DNA of 64,000 bases from Entrophospora sp. SA101 (taxonomy: Eukaryota; Glomeromycota; Glomeromycetes; Entrophosporales; Entrophosporaceae): assembly GCA_958430865.1 (NCBI GenBank), contig CAUDNR010000890.1:91406-155405 (forward strand). The letters run 5' to 3'. Each line of letters starts with the position of its first letter. Within the stretch, counting starts at the first letter, position 1. Made by a program: the position numbers and the translations under genes. The notes under the pieces were generated by a model. It was not told the DNA's origin. It made no database searches and saw only the letters and a list, made by a program, of their open reading frames with translations. Positions 20,051-30,725 of this stretch are shown piece by piece.

Positions 20051-20780
20051 AGTATTTTAAATTTCTTGGGTTTGGTTTCTCTTTATACTTTCTCTTTCTA
20101 TATAGACTAACCTTTGGATAGAACCTTATAAGAAAAAGAGAATTAAAAATAAGAGAAAGAAAAAGGGGATAAAGAGAGTTATGTTATTTATTATTACTTA
20201 TTTATAAGTAAAGGGATTTTTGAGTGAAAAAAATGACTACTCTTCTATCTCTAATCACTAAAATAATTAATATGGGTATATTTCGCCTATATATTTTTAT
20301 CATTTGGCAAATCAATAGTTAGGACTTGGCGGTATCAGTCTACTTCCACTTACTAAATTTCTTTTGCGGGAGTTTAGATTTACAGTGGGGTTCACTGGGG
20401 TATTACTCAGAGAGTTTTAGCCCTCGCTTATTGCTCTTATTTGGCAAAAATAGATAAGTTTGCAGTTTTCAACTGCTAGCAACCTAACTATTGTATTTCC
20501 CCAATTAGATTAGTTTTTTTTGCTAAACTAATTGTGAGAAGCATGAAATAACTTCCCAAAAAGGTTAAGGAATTGATTTCCGATTGTAGTCGGATTTCTT
20601 TTCCTTAATTTATTTTATATAGTTTTATTACTTACATACTAAGTTTTAAATCTAATATTACTAAAAAACTAAAATTCATCTCAGGAACATTCTAAAGACG
20701 GAATTATCGGAACTTTCTTAGTTCAAGCGGAAAACAATTAGTTCAAAAAACCTTATCTCTGCAAAGAGTAATAAAAATAA
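20051..20780. other. 730-base gene-free region with structured elements
   Basis: No convincing coding frame is seen on either strand with TGA=Trp. The left part is AG-rich. The centre holds the closed structure described at 20313-20493. To the right come an ATTAGTTT...TAAACTAAT hairpin (about 20505-20535) and a CCGA...TCGG hairpin nested in AAGGAA...CCTT arms (about 20567-20612). TTTTATATAG, a promoter-like motif also seen at about 35560 and 37415, lies near 20615. The region looks like one or more non-coding RNAs or regulatory leaders. Confidence 0.5.
20313..20493. ncRNA. Candidate structured RNA, family not recognised
   Basis: An 11-base perfect closing stem pairs CAATAGTTAGG (20313-20323) with CCTAACTATTG (20483-20493). 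Inside are a GCAGTT/AACTGC hairpin with a three-base loop (20462-20476) and a CAGTG/CACTG hairpin (about 20383-20397). The sequence is GC-richer than its surroundings. I checked by eye for tmRNA, RNase P RNA and SRP RNA signatures and found none. The strand is uncertain; on the minus strand a TATAAAAT-like box lies just upstream near 20615. Confidence 0.4.
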
Positions 20781-21023
20781 CTATCTAATTAAAATTTCTT
20801 TAAAACTTGGCAATTCTTTGGGATATTTCTTTTTTCAACGAAGATAAGTAAGATAAACGCTATTATATTTACTATGTGGATTAGGCAAGGCGTGGTTAAT
20901 TTTCTTTTTAATATAAAATTCCCGCAAAACTTCTAATAATTTTTGCTTTTTTAATTCTTCAATTTGTTTCTTGTGTTCTAATATTTTTTCATTAATAGTT
21001 TTTTTTTCACTGGTTTTATCCAT
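20781..21023 (-). CDS. Small charged helical protein
   Basis: 80 residues from ATG 21023. An upstream TTG (21029) is possible, but the ATG is preferred. The sequence is a Lys/Glu-rich helix (KQIEELKKQKLLEVLREF) then YIKKKINHALPNPHSKY and YLRWKKKYPKELPSFKEIL with one TGA-encoded Trp. The aromatic/basic second half could be a nucleic-acid binding helical domain. No family is recognised. Its stop at 20781 borders the structured non-coding region. Confidence 0.45.
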
Positions 21024-21179
21024 ATACAATTAATTTTTCTTGTTAAAGAAATTTCCTTTATTGTAAACTAGCAATCCGTTTGACTAATTCGGTCATGCTT
21101 TTATCATCTTTTCTATCCATCAGGTTAATATTGACCTTTAATCCTTAATATTCTGAGTTTTTGACCTTTTTCTTTTTAC

Positions 21180-22370
21180 TCACCTCCAAAAGAATATACT
21201 ACTAATTATGGAGAAAATTAGGAATAGTATTATGAGAGTTGGTGGAATATTAGTATTATCCTTGTTATCATTTTTAATAGGAATAATTAACTCTTGTCCG
21301 CTAGTCCCATAAACTTTAATGCTTTTGCTACTACACTCCTTACATCTACTAGGGATTTTATTTTTAGTGCTATATTCTTTCTTACAATCCTTACAAATTA
21401 CGGCATATTTATGACCGGCTAATGGTTTAGGAACGGGAACATTAATGGGCTTCGGGTTAGTCGGTATTTGGCCATTCTTAATCATCTCTTGAAATTTTTT
21501 AACTTTTTCTTTGTCTTCGGAGTCTAAGTCCTCTTTATCTAAATCTACTTCCTCGCCATTCTTTAGCCGAGCTAAAAGAACTAATTCTTTTTTCTTGTTA
21601 GAATTAATATCTGCCTTGCTAATATCAACTTCTTCTCCTTTTAATATTTTTTCGGCTATTGATAAACATTTATTTACCTCGCTGTCACAACTAAAACATC
21701 ACTTTTCGTTAGGGTTTTGAGGGCTATAATTAACAATTTTTCCAGAATCAATATATTTCTTACACTCACAACATTTAAACCCAACATTGCTAATTTCCTG
21801 AGAAAAAGAAGTGTTATTAGGTGGAGAGGAAGGAGGAGTATTATTTTGGATACGTTTTATCGCACAACTTTGGCATATTAAGTTACCAGTTCTACTTTCA
21901 TCTTTATAATATCCTTTTTCATTAGAGATGTCTTTGGAACAATCATCACATCGTTGAGGCTGTTTATTATTAAAGTCTTGGATAATAAGTTCCGTGACGC
22001 AACTTTTACAATAAGGAGATTGGCCTTTGTGTTGATAAGTGCTTTCGGTTAAGGGAATGAACTTTTGACATTTTAAGCAAGTTCATTCTTTATTTATTTT
22101 TTTAGCATCATCATTAAGTTTTTGATTAATGTTCTTTTTCAACTGTTCTTCCAAGTCATCTAGTTCTTTCTTACCTTTGTTATATTCATCATGAATGTCA
22201 TTAATATTTTCTTGGTTTTTTCTTTTTGTCTCTTTTTGTTCTTTTTCTAATGCTTGGCATTCGGGTTTGGAGCAAGTTTGTGTAATGCTACCTCCATCAT
22301 AACTTCAATGATCGCCTTTGCCTTTTGTGCTTTCCCTACAATAAGAACAATATCAATATCCTCATGTCAT
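21180..22370 (-). CDS. Cys-rich zinc-ribbon/LIM-like tail-anchored protein
   Basis: 396 residues from ATG 22370, 3 nt after the upstream gene's stop. The N-terminus MTWGYWYCSYCRES and YDGGSITQTCSKPEC is shared with the 7206..8246 product. A coiled segment is followed by several zinc knuckles (CLKCQKF, YCKSC, RCDDC, CQSC, CCECKKY, CKDCKKEY, RCKECSSK). A C-terminal membrane helix (about 375-393) ends in FFW, the Trp being close to the stop. It forms a pair with 22374..23165 and probably shares its transcript. The role is inferred to be membrane-displayed zinc modules. Confidence 0.65.
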
Positions 22371-22373
22371 ATT

Positions 22374-23165
22374 CTATTTTTTATTTTTTCTGTTTTTAGT
22401 AGAACTAAAAGCTTGTTGCTTGCTTTTGCCACTTTTAATCAAACAAATTATTATAATAATTATTCCGCCTCCGACCAGAAGAGGGGTCAAATATTCCAAT
22501 CCTTGATCTTTTTTACTATTATCATTAAATCTTTGATTATCGTGAGAAGTAGGATAATTATTCTGACTATCTTGATTTTGTTGTTTTCTCACTAAATTAT
22601 TACCATCTTCAACAATTTTTACTCCCTTGGATCCTAATAACTTTTTTCCTCGCTCGGAAAGAACAAAAACTTTTCCTGCTAAGTTGGCTTGTTCGGCTTG
22701 CTCCATTATATCGTTAACTTCTTCATTTTCTCTCTCTAATTCTTTTTTCTTCCTTTTTGTTTCGGCTAACCTTTTATCTATTTGGTCTTGATAACAAGTA
22801 GGGCAAGTTTTTTTATCTGGTTCTTGGGAAGTAGCATAATAAGTATCACCACCCTTTATTTTTTTAGAACAAATTTCACAATGAGAAGCGGGATTATTTA
22901 ACTCATCTAATTGTTTTTGCAATTCTTCTCTTTCTTGGGCTAATTTCTTTATTTCTTGTTGGGCGGTTGCTACTTCTTTAATGCGATGATTTTTGACACA
23001 ATCACTACACCAAAAACCTCCTTTGAGACCAACATGATACTTGCCGGTAAGTTTTAAGTGGCATTGGGAACATTTTGAACAATCAAGGCAGTAGTCATTG
23101 CCTTTGATGTCCTTAACTGAGGCTCCCCAAAGTATTTCTTGACAACGATAACATTTACTAAACAT
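22374..23165 (-). CDS. LIM-like zinc-knuckle protein with membrane helix
   Basis: 263 residues from ATG 23165. Residues 1-60 form a LIM-like double zinc finger: CYRCQEI, YCLDCSKCSQC, GKYHVGLKGGFWCSDC. A coiled coil follows, then CEICSKKIKGGDTYY with CPTC (about 95-125), a second coiled coil, and a C-terminal membrane helix (about 225-245, GGGIIIIIICLI). LIM domains are typical of eukaryotes and mediate protein contacts. A T16 tract (A16 on the coding strand) lies 26 bases upstream of the start and a TGTAAAATTATATATT promoter-like stretch precedes it, so switching by tract length is possible. Confidence 0.7.
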   Translation of the reverse strand: MFSKCYRCQEILWGASVKDIKGNDYCLDCSKCSQCHLKLTGKYHVGLKGGFWCSDCVKNHRIKEVATAQQEIKKLAQEREELQKQLDELNNPASHCEICSKKIKGGDTYYATSQEPDKKTCPTCYQDQIDKRLAETKRKKKELERENEEVNDIMEQAEQANLAGKVFVLSERGKKLLGSKGVKIVEDGNNLVRKQQNQDSQNNYPTSHDNQRFNDNSKKDQGLEYLTPLLVGGGIIIIIICLIKSGKSKQQAFSSTKNRKNKK

Positions 23166-23190
23166 GATTGATTATTGGCAAGACTACTTG

Positions 23191-23206
23191 TTTTTTTTTT
23201 TTTTTT
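23191..23206 (-). repeat. T16 tract upstream of LIM-like gene
   Basis: Sixteen T on the plus strand (A16 on the coding strand) lie between a TATA-like promoter and ATG 23165 of the minus-strand LIM-like gene. It matches the A16 and A18 runs ahead of the 16640 and 41121 starts. Confidence 0.6.
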
Positions 23207-23242
23207 GGGATTAATATATAATTTTACACCAAGCCAATAAGC

Positions 23243-24265
23243 CTACTTATTATCATTTGCTTTCTTCAACTTTTCTTTGAGGTCTTTCAGTTTTAGTGGT
23301 GGTGTATTTATAGCAGTTTTTAATACCTTATCAAAATCCGTTTCTTTTTTACTATCATCCATGGCTTCTACATCTATATAGGGCAATTCCCTTTCAAGTT
23401 GAAGCCTTTCCTTTACTAATCTCCGAAATTTATTTCTATCTTTTCCGGAAACCCAAGCCAATGTTCTTACTGTATTAATTATCTCTTCCACAGCCTTTTT
23501 TCCTAGGGGAGTTAAAGATTGGTGAAACCTTTTTTTATAATGCCCTCCTTTGGTTTTTGGAGTTCTTGATTTTATCTCTTTTAACACAAATGAACCTTTT
23601 GGTAAGTTTTTATAAACTAGTTCATTAGTTAGTCAACCAATAAATCGTGGTTTTCTCCTTATGTTTTCGGGAGTAAAAGATACATCATAAACTCCAAATA
23701 CATCCTTATAATAACCTAGTGGGAACATTTCCTTTCATTTTGAAAATAATCTATCTTTTAAAACGAGCAGTCTAAATATTTTGTTTAATTCAAATCTTTC
23801 CCTTTCATATTGGTAGCCAGTTTTTTCATCTATTAAGGCGATAATACCAACCTTGGAAAATGCTCTCATTATTATTTCACATTGGTCAGCAATGATTTTT
23901 TGCCGTGGCAATAAGTTTATGTTTCTTCTTGCTTCTAAAAAAACATCACATATATCTGGCAATAAGGTTGCTTCATTACCATAACCAATTTTTCCTTTAT
24001 AACGAAAGAAAATGGGGTCAAGGTGGCCCACCACCTTGACCTTGTCTATAAAGGGTTTAAGAGACTTTTGATTTAAATAACGGTTTCATCTTGACCCACT
24101 TGCTTGTTTATCTCCTTCATCCGTCATTTTTAAAACCCTCGCCGTGCCTCTATTTGATAAAATTCTCCTTCCATCTTCCAAAACATAACAAGATATTTTA
24201 AATCCTACTAGGTCTAATTCACCTTTGTATTTTGCTTCTATTATTTCTGTATTCTTATTTTTCAT
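23243..24265 (-). CDS. P63C-domain protein
   Basis: 340 residues from ATG 24265. The central part fits the P63C domain: GYGNEATLLPDICDVFLEAR, then IIADQCEIIMRAFSKVGIIA, LIDEKTGYQYERERFELN and FPLGYYKDVFGVY. Later come IGWLTNELVYKNLPKGSF, KKRFHQSLTPLG and a charged end. P63C proteins occur in phage and mobile-element contexts and have no established biochemical role. It starts 4 nt after the stop of the IS1595-type transposase gene, so the two are probably co-transcribed and P63C may be a passenger gene. A strong hairpin lies inside the gene at 24017-24040. Confidence 0.8.
24017..24040. repeat. Ten-base-pair hairpin inside P63C gene
   Basis: GTCAAGGTGG and CCACCTTGAC form a perfect stem with loop CCCA. 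It codes for part of the N-terminal region of the P63C protein. It could be incidental, an internal regulatory hairpin or a recombination site. Confidence 0.4.
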
Positions 24266-24269
24266 ATCT

Positions 24270-25193
24270 TTAATTGATTAATTGTTGATATGTCAATCGT
24301 TTTCCCATACTTGATAAAAGTGCTAAATCAAACCTTTCTTTCTCTTCATATTTTCGAGTATTATAACGAAAAGTAATCTCATCAATATATCTTTGAGCAT
24401 GTTTTCTACTTATGTTGTGATAAATTCCATAAATGCTTCTTTTGAAAGGAGCTCAAGCACTTTCGATAGTATTAGTAGAAACCTTACCATTGACATATTG
24501 CTTCTTTCTATGGTTAACTATTTCATGATTGTATCATTTACCTAGAATTTCATAAGCAGGTAATTCATCACTGTAAACATCAGAACCTTTTTTGATATTA
24601 TCCTTAACCAACGACACCAAAGTGCTTTGTTGATTATTAGGAACAGCCCTAGCAATCATATTACCACTATCCCTTCCAACTGCTCCCCAAATCGGAATTT
24701 TATCTTTACAACTTCTACCTTGGGAATGAGGAATTTTCTTGTTTCAGTGTCGGTTTTTGTTCTTGCCACCTATGAACATTTCATCTATTTCAATAACTCC
24801 CTTTAACATCTCCTTAATAAAACTAAGTTGGTCAAAAGTATAACGAGAACGATGAAGCATAAATCAGGCTGATTTCTGAGTAATATCAGTTTCTCGGGCT
24901 AACTGGTAAGAAGAGATGCCTTTTTTACGAGAAGAAAAAGCAAATAAGGCTCAAAATCATTTTTGTAAAGATATCTTGGAGTTTTCAAATATAGTTCCGG
25001 TTCTGACATTGAAGTATTTGCCAGTGTTCTTACATTTATATCTATTATTCTTACACTTGTAAACCTTGGAAGTGGGGTCAAGGGGAGAAGTTATAATTCC
25101 TTTTCATCTGTGTTTTTCTAAATACTTGATACAACTCTTTTCAGTTGGAAATGCTTTTTTCAAATCATAGAAACTCTTAAACTTCATCATCAT
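24270..25193 (-). mobile_element. IS1595-type (ISXO2-like) transposase
   Basis: 307 residues; three Met codons in a row at the start (25193, 25190, 25187), the first taken. The N-terminal half has a zinc-ribbon-like region (CKNNRYKCKNTGKYFNVRTG) and the helix SSYQLARETDITQKSAW. The DDE core shows IEIDEMFIGGKNKNRHW, then IPIWGAVGRDSG, GSDVYSDELPAYE and VSTNTIESAWAPFKRSIYGI, the usual IS1595-family order. The gene starts 1 nt after the stop of the phase-variable zinc-ribbon gene and is followed by the P63C gene. I found no convincing terminal inverted repeats, so element borders are unknown. Confidence 0.85.
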
Positions 25194-25194
25194 G

Positions 25195-25727
25195 CTACTT
25201 TTTATTTCTTTGCTTGTTTCTATATAAAATCAAACCAATTACTCCAACTGCAACCACTCCCACTATTACCAATAACCATATCCAACCTGAGCCACTATTC
25301 CCTTTCTTCCTTTCCGGATAAATCTCTTCTTCAATTGCTTGAAAAAGTTCATTTGCCATTTTCTCACCTTCCCTTTTTTCCTCTTCAGTTAATCCAGTTT
25401 GGTATCGTTCATCATTTTTTATATTTGTGAACCATCTTTCTACTTTTTGTTTAACTTTTTCTCATTCAATTCTTGTTTTCTCTAAACCATCTTGCTTTAT
25501 TGCTGCTTGGATTAATAAATGATAATTGTCTAGAACACATTTAAAGCAAAGACCGTTTTCTACAATTCAGACATTACTCCCAACACACTTTCGACAACCA
25601 CCTTTTTTGAATTTACTGGATGAGTTGTTAGATGAAGGATTATTCCTTATTTTGAAGTAATTACCACAGAATATATTTTCGCAAATTTGAGAACCTTTCC
25701 CGCTACCACCACACTTGGGGCATTTTT

Positions 25728-25762
<35 letters not shown>

Positions 25763-26267
25763 TATTACAATCACCACATCTTATATTTGAAGTAGGTTTT
25801 GAATTTCCACATTCACATTTATTATAGAAAGTATGAGTTGGAGGAGGAGTTTCTCCATAAGAATTATTAAATTCATCTCTAATTCTTGCTTGAACGGAGC
25901 ATTCCAAGCATAAATCTCTTTCAGTAAGTCGATTACAATTCGAGCAAGTTTCTTCTTTATAACAAGTCTTACAGTAAAGAACGAAGCAGTGAGTTATTTT
26001 ATCACTTTTTTCTTTTTCTTCTTGGCTAATTTGTTTATTACACTTGCTACAGTTCCAATTAGGTTTTGCTGCTAGTTGGCATTTCACGCTACAATAGAAC
26101 TTACCATTTTCTTCGTAAATAGTTCCGTTATAGCCATTTACCATTTTGCCTAAATGTTGTTGGCAGTTAGCACACTTCCAGCAAGAAGCACAATATTGTT
26201 TGTTATTTATAGTTCCATAAGGCTCTGAACTACCAAGAGCCCTTTGGCATTTTACACATGTTATCAT
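25195..26267 (-). CDS. LIM/zinc-ribbon membrane protein, out of frame at a CT repeat
   Basis: From ATG 26267 the first frame gives about 170 residues of zinc knuckles (CVKCQRALGSSEPYG, YCASCWKCANCQQH, CSKCNKQI, CNRLTERDLC and more). It then enters a (GA)16 tract and stops at 25647. In another frame the sequence after the tract codes for KCPKCGGSGKGSQIC, a second ribbon CRKC...CFKC, a helical region and a C-terminal membrane helix, ending KQRNKK at 25195. The frames join only when the repeat number is a multiple of three, so 15 or 18 units would give about 356-358 residues. As read, the gene is OFF (truncated and unanchored). This is a typical phase-variation layout. Confidence 0.75.
25729..25760. 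repeat. (CT)16 microsatellite in coding sequence
   Basis: Sixteen CT units lie inside the minus-strand zinc-ribbon gene 25195..26267. The unit number decides whether the membrane anchor is translated. Confidence 0.9.
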
Positions 26268-26345
26268 ATGTTTATATTTTTAATGATATTTGAGTAGCAT
26301 TAAACATTCAACAAACTATACTCTCATCTTTCTAATGGAACATTT

Positions 26346-26624
26346 TTAGGTTTTTAAGTGGTCGGTCTTATCAAAAGCACCATGACCTCGATAGGAAAAA
26401 AAAGTTCTTCGCTTGGCTTCATCAACTACTAACTTATCAAAACTTTCTCTTTCCAACTCAAACCATTTTTTTAAGCATGACCGACAAAAATAGTCATATT
26501 TTTTTCATTTTTCTCCATTGGTTCAATAAAAAATCTCATTCATTTTACTTCAAGATTTTTCTCGATTAATTCATTTTTGGATAAAATCTTTTTTACATTT
26601 GCTACATTTAATTATTCTTTCCAT
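26346..26624 (-). CDS. Small zinc-ribbon protein
   Basis: 92 residues from ATG 26624. It begins MERIIKCSKCKKDFIQK, has a second pair FCRSCLKKW and four TGA-encoded Trp. The end HGAFDKTDHLKT is polar. Two Cys pairs about 40 residues apart fit a single zinc ribbon. It lies between the long LRR gene and the phase-variable gene, all on the minus strand. Function unknown. Confidence 0.55.
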
Positions 26625-26684
26625 AATTTTTAAAGTTGGTGTAAAGTTGTATGTTATTCCCTTTTTTTTTGCAAACATGGTTTT

Positions 26685-29600
26685 TTATTTAGGGGGCATT
26701 TCTACTTGGGCTTGGGTAGAAGATTGTTCTTGAGGATCTTCTTTATTTGTTTCCTTTTCATCTCCCTCTAAGTCAATTATTGTTTCTTTTTGACTAGTTA
26801 GTTCTGAATTTACTGATGCAGCATTCTTTTTATCTTCCGTTTTCAAGAAACTAGTAGAAAAAAATCACTGTTTTCATCCATCGCTAGTGCTAGAAAGAGA
26901 GGATGCTTGTGACTTTTCTTCTAGTTTTTCCTCTAGTTTATTTTTTATTTTTCTAATTATTTTAGCTTTTTCTCCCTCTATTTCTTTCTCATCTTTATAA
27001 ACTTTTTTTATTTGATTCTCGATTTCTTCTTCTAATTTTAGTTTAGTGAATATTTCCTCAACTTTTTCCTTCGGCTGTTGTGAAGAAACATTATCCACTT
27101 TTATGTCTTCTTCTACTTTCTCTTCTTTCTCGAACAACTTAATTACCTCATCAACTATTTTTTCTTCTTTCTCAACTTTTTCACGTAAATATTTTATATT
27201 TTTGTCAATTTTTTCTATTGTTTGTTTAATTGTTTCTGACTTGTCCTCTTCTTCCTTTTTTAGTTCATCTTTTGGTTTTTCTTTTTCATCATCAGTGCCA
27301 TGTTTATCTATTAGATCCTGCAATTCTTTTACTTTTCCTTCTAGAGATGAGAAAATTTCCCCTAACTCATTGTCGTTTTTTAATATATCACAAAAGTCTT
27401 TTGTTTGTTTGAGAAATTCTGTTAATTGTCTTTCATCTAATGCATGTACATTATTATTGGTACTTTCTAATTTTTTTGCTATTATTTCAGCAAGGTGATG
27501 TAGTGGTTTCTCTTTAGTATCTTCTAAATCTTTTTTTATTCAATTTCAATGTTTCAGATCTAAATAATCTTCTCAATAATTTTTTCCCTTCTCACTATTA
27601 TTATTCTCAGACAAATTAGTAGAATCAATTATTTTCCAAGTTAATTCTTGTTTTTTGTTTCTTAATGACATTTTTAATAACATTTCTTCTGAAATCTTGT
27701 CTTGACGATAACTATTTATACTTTCTTCTAACTTTCTAATTAGTTCAGCAATTCTTCCTAGTTGACTGCCTCCTGGTGCTTTTCCTCCTTTTTCCTTACT
27801 TAAATCTGTTGCCAATTTACTTTTACTTTTTTTTTCTATTAATTCTGAAACGTTAATGGTTCCATTTCCATCCTCATCATACTTGTCTAAAAATGTTTTA
27901 GTTTTGTCCCTTAAATCATTAAGTGCTGTATTTACTTCTCCTACTTCTTTCTTTTCAATCCCTCCCAGCATTACTTGCAAATCATGATAATTGTCAAGCA
28001 GATTTTTGGCATCTTCCACAAATGCATCCCACTCTGCTTGTCTAACTTCAAAAAGTTTATCATTTATATAGGAAGTAAGTATTTCCATAAAAGGAGAGAC
28101 AATTGCAATGACACCACCTGTTTGAGTGTAAAGTTGAGAATTGGGATTTTCTGTGTCCGACTGTCCAATTAAAACTAAACTACCACCTACTACCGAAGCA
28201 GCACGACTAGTTCATTGCACAGTAGTATTTGTTCATCGTAGTTTGCTAGAGTCATCTGGATTCTTTAATTCGCCTAATGTAGTTGTGTTTTCTGCTACTT
28301 TTGGCTTTTTATTAAGAAAGTTAATTCTTTCGTACCAATTATCCTCAACATCTTTTCCTCATTTATCAACAAATTTCTTGATATTACTTCTAATGACAAA
28401 TAATCTTTCTAAGGAAATTACTGAAGAAGTATCATGGTTAGCTTTATTTTCTTTTCATTTTTTTAGATTATAGTATTTTTCAGCAAGTTCTTTATTTCAT
28501 TCTTGATAATCTTCTGAACATTTACCGTATTTTGTTAGCTCATCCTTAATTTCAGTTTTGCCACAAGCGAGTCTTTCCAAACCCTCCAGATGTTCAAAAC
28601 CTTCACTAATTTTGGTGTTAGTAATATTCAAAGTCTTTAATTTTTTTAAACTTTTTTTAAGGGATTTTAAATTTCCTTCGATATTTGTGCCACTGATGTC
28701 TAATTCTTCCAAATTTTCAAAAGAAGTTAAAAAGTCTAAACTATTAATTTCTTTATTATTAGACATTTTTAATACTTTTAATTCTCCTTTAGTAACCAAT
28801 TTTTCAAGGAATTCAGTATTAGCAAACTGATTATTAGAGCAATCTAACTTTTGTAATTTTTTACAATCACTTAAATCTAGGTTAGTTAGTTGGTTTTTTG
28901 AGCAATCTAACTCTTGTAACTTAGTAAATCCTTTCAACATTAAACCTCCCTTTAGTTCTTGTGTTTTATTTTTGCCGCTGGTAATATTACTAATATTTAA
29001 CTGAGCAATATCCTTTCTTTTCTTTCCTTTATTGTTTCATTTTTGTTCCTTTTTATATACTTCTCCTTCTTCAGGATAATATTTATCTAGTCATTTCTGA
29101 GCAGAACTATTAGCAAACTCTTTATATTTTTTGATATCTTGGTTAAAATATTTCAATGTTTTGGCGATGACTTTGACTTTAAAATTTTCATTGCTTTCGC
29201 AAGTGATAGTTTCCATGCTTTCAGATAAGTGTTCTAAACCAGAATCAATATCAGTATTACTAATATGCAAATCTTTTAATTGTTTTAAATCCTTTAAAGG
29301 TTCTAAACTACCAGTAAATTTGTTGTAAATATCATTAACCAAATGTTCTTCATTATCATTACCAATTCATAAAACCTCTAAATTAGTAAACTGACTAAAA
29401 ACTGAGCAATCTTGTTCCGAGAGATTATTAGCACTGATGTTTAAATAAGTTAACTTCTCGGAATTTTTTAAAGACGAATAATCAAATTTAGTTAGGTGAT
29501 TATCATTACATTCAATTATTTTTAATTGTGTTAGATTAGTTAAGTCAAGGTTAGTTAGTTTATTAAAACCACAACTGATATATTTTAATTTCTGACAACT

Positions 29601-30638
29601 GTTCACATTTAGACTGGTTAACTGATTATAAGAGCAATCTAACATTTCTAGATTGGTAAAATCTGATAAATCTAATTTACCTTCTAAACTTTCTTCACTA
29701 ATATCTAATTCGGTGATTTTATCTCTAGTTTTTCCTTCATAACCAGCAAGGTTACTTACTTCATTCTTAGGAAAACTCTCATTCAACCATTCTTGAGCAT
29801 TTTGTTTTTTAACATACTTATCATTGCCATTGAAAAGAAAACTTGATTTTTCTAATTCTCCTCTTATTTTACTCACTTTACTTTCCGGTCTTTCTTCATT
29901 CAAACAATAGATTTCCTCTACGCTTTCCGGTAAATATTCTAAGCCACTATCAACATCAGTATTAGAAATGTCTAATATTTTCAAATTAGTTAAATTTTTT
30001 AGCGGTTCTAAACTACCAACAAAGTGATTATTAATACCTTGTTTAATTTTTTCTTGCTCATCGTTACCAACATACAACCCTTTCAAATTAACAAACTTAC
30101 TAAAAGCTGATAAGTCTTGTTTAGGAAGATTGTTATTTCTTATGCTTAAATTGGTTAATTTTTCTGGATTTGAAATTGGATAATTTATACTAATTAAACA
30201 ATTATTTTTACAGTAAAGTTCTCTTAATTTGTTACAAGCACCGACATTTAGAATTGTAAGTCTATTATTAATACAATTTAAACTTTCTAAATTAACAAAA
30301 TCAGACAGATCCAAAGAACCTTCCAAACTTTTTTCACTAATATCTAACTCTTTTTCATTTTTCCTTTCTTCTTTAGGATAATTAAAATCTAGTCAATTTT
30401 GGGCTTGATGATATTCTTTTTTTAACTCATCTAATTTGTCTTTTGTTTCTTGCAAATCAGGGTTCTGATTTTTTAGGTAATCAATAAATCTTAAGTTAAC
30501 TTCTGTTTGCTCTGCCCATATAAGAAAACAATCTTTAGAACAAAAATCTAAATCTTTTTCGGCATCGCTGAGTCAGGCTAATTTCTCATCTCCTACATAT
30601 TTTTTGCATTGGTCGCATGTTATATTTATTCTTGGCAT
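26685..30638 (-). CDS. Very long LRR protein with hydrophobic module, EF-hand and coiled coil
   Basis: 1317 residues from ATG 30638, one frame through more than ten TGA codons. The first 80 residues nearly repeat the LRR-HET protein (CDQCKKYVGDE, CSKDC). Three LRR blocks fill about 100-700. Then comes the module LERLFVIRSN, QWTSRAASVVGGS and a second hydrophobic stretch, with calcium-loop pattern DEDGNGTINVSE (about 917-930), in step with the 13187..16549 product. The C-terminal 300 residues are Lys/Glu coiled coil. It ends QAQVEMPPK, the shared tail. The 5' leader is also shared with the LRR-HET gene, so the two genes probably arose by duplication with domain exchange. Confidence 0.8.
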
Positions 30639-30725
30639 GTTTTTTATTTTCTTTTATTTCCGTATGTCTCCATACTTTTACTAATACTTTGCAATTTAAA
30701 CTAAATATATTACTAAAAATATGCC

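Noticed and set aside
20051..20640. RNase P RNA, SRP RNA or T-box leader
   Set aside because: I looked for the conserved motifs of each on both strands by eye and found none; left as unassigned structured RNA.
22254..22595. 113-codon plus-strand frame
   Set aside because: Antisense to the junction of two Cys-rich minus-strand genes; no protein-like features.
25729..25760. Possible CRISPR or minisatellite array
   Set aside because: It is a simple CT microsatellite with no spacers; no CRISPR array was seen anywhere in the window.
27046..27498. 150-codon plus-strand Ser/Phe-rich frame
   Set aside because: Antisense shadow of the Glu/Lys coiled coil of the 26685..30638 LRR gene.
28497..30326. 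Several pseudogene fragments of an LRR gene
   Set aside because: The apparent stops are TGA; the frame is continuous over 3954 bases.
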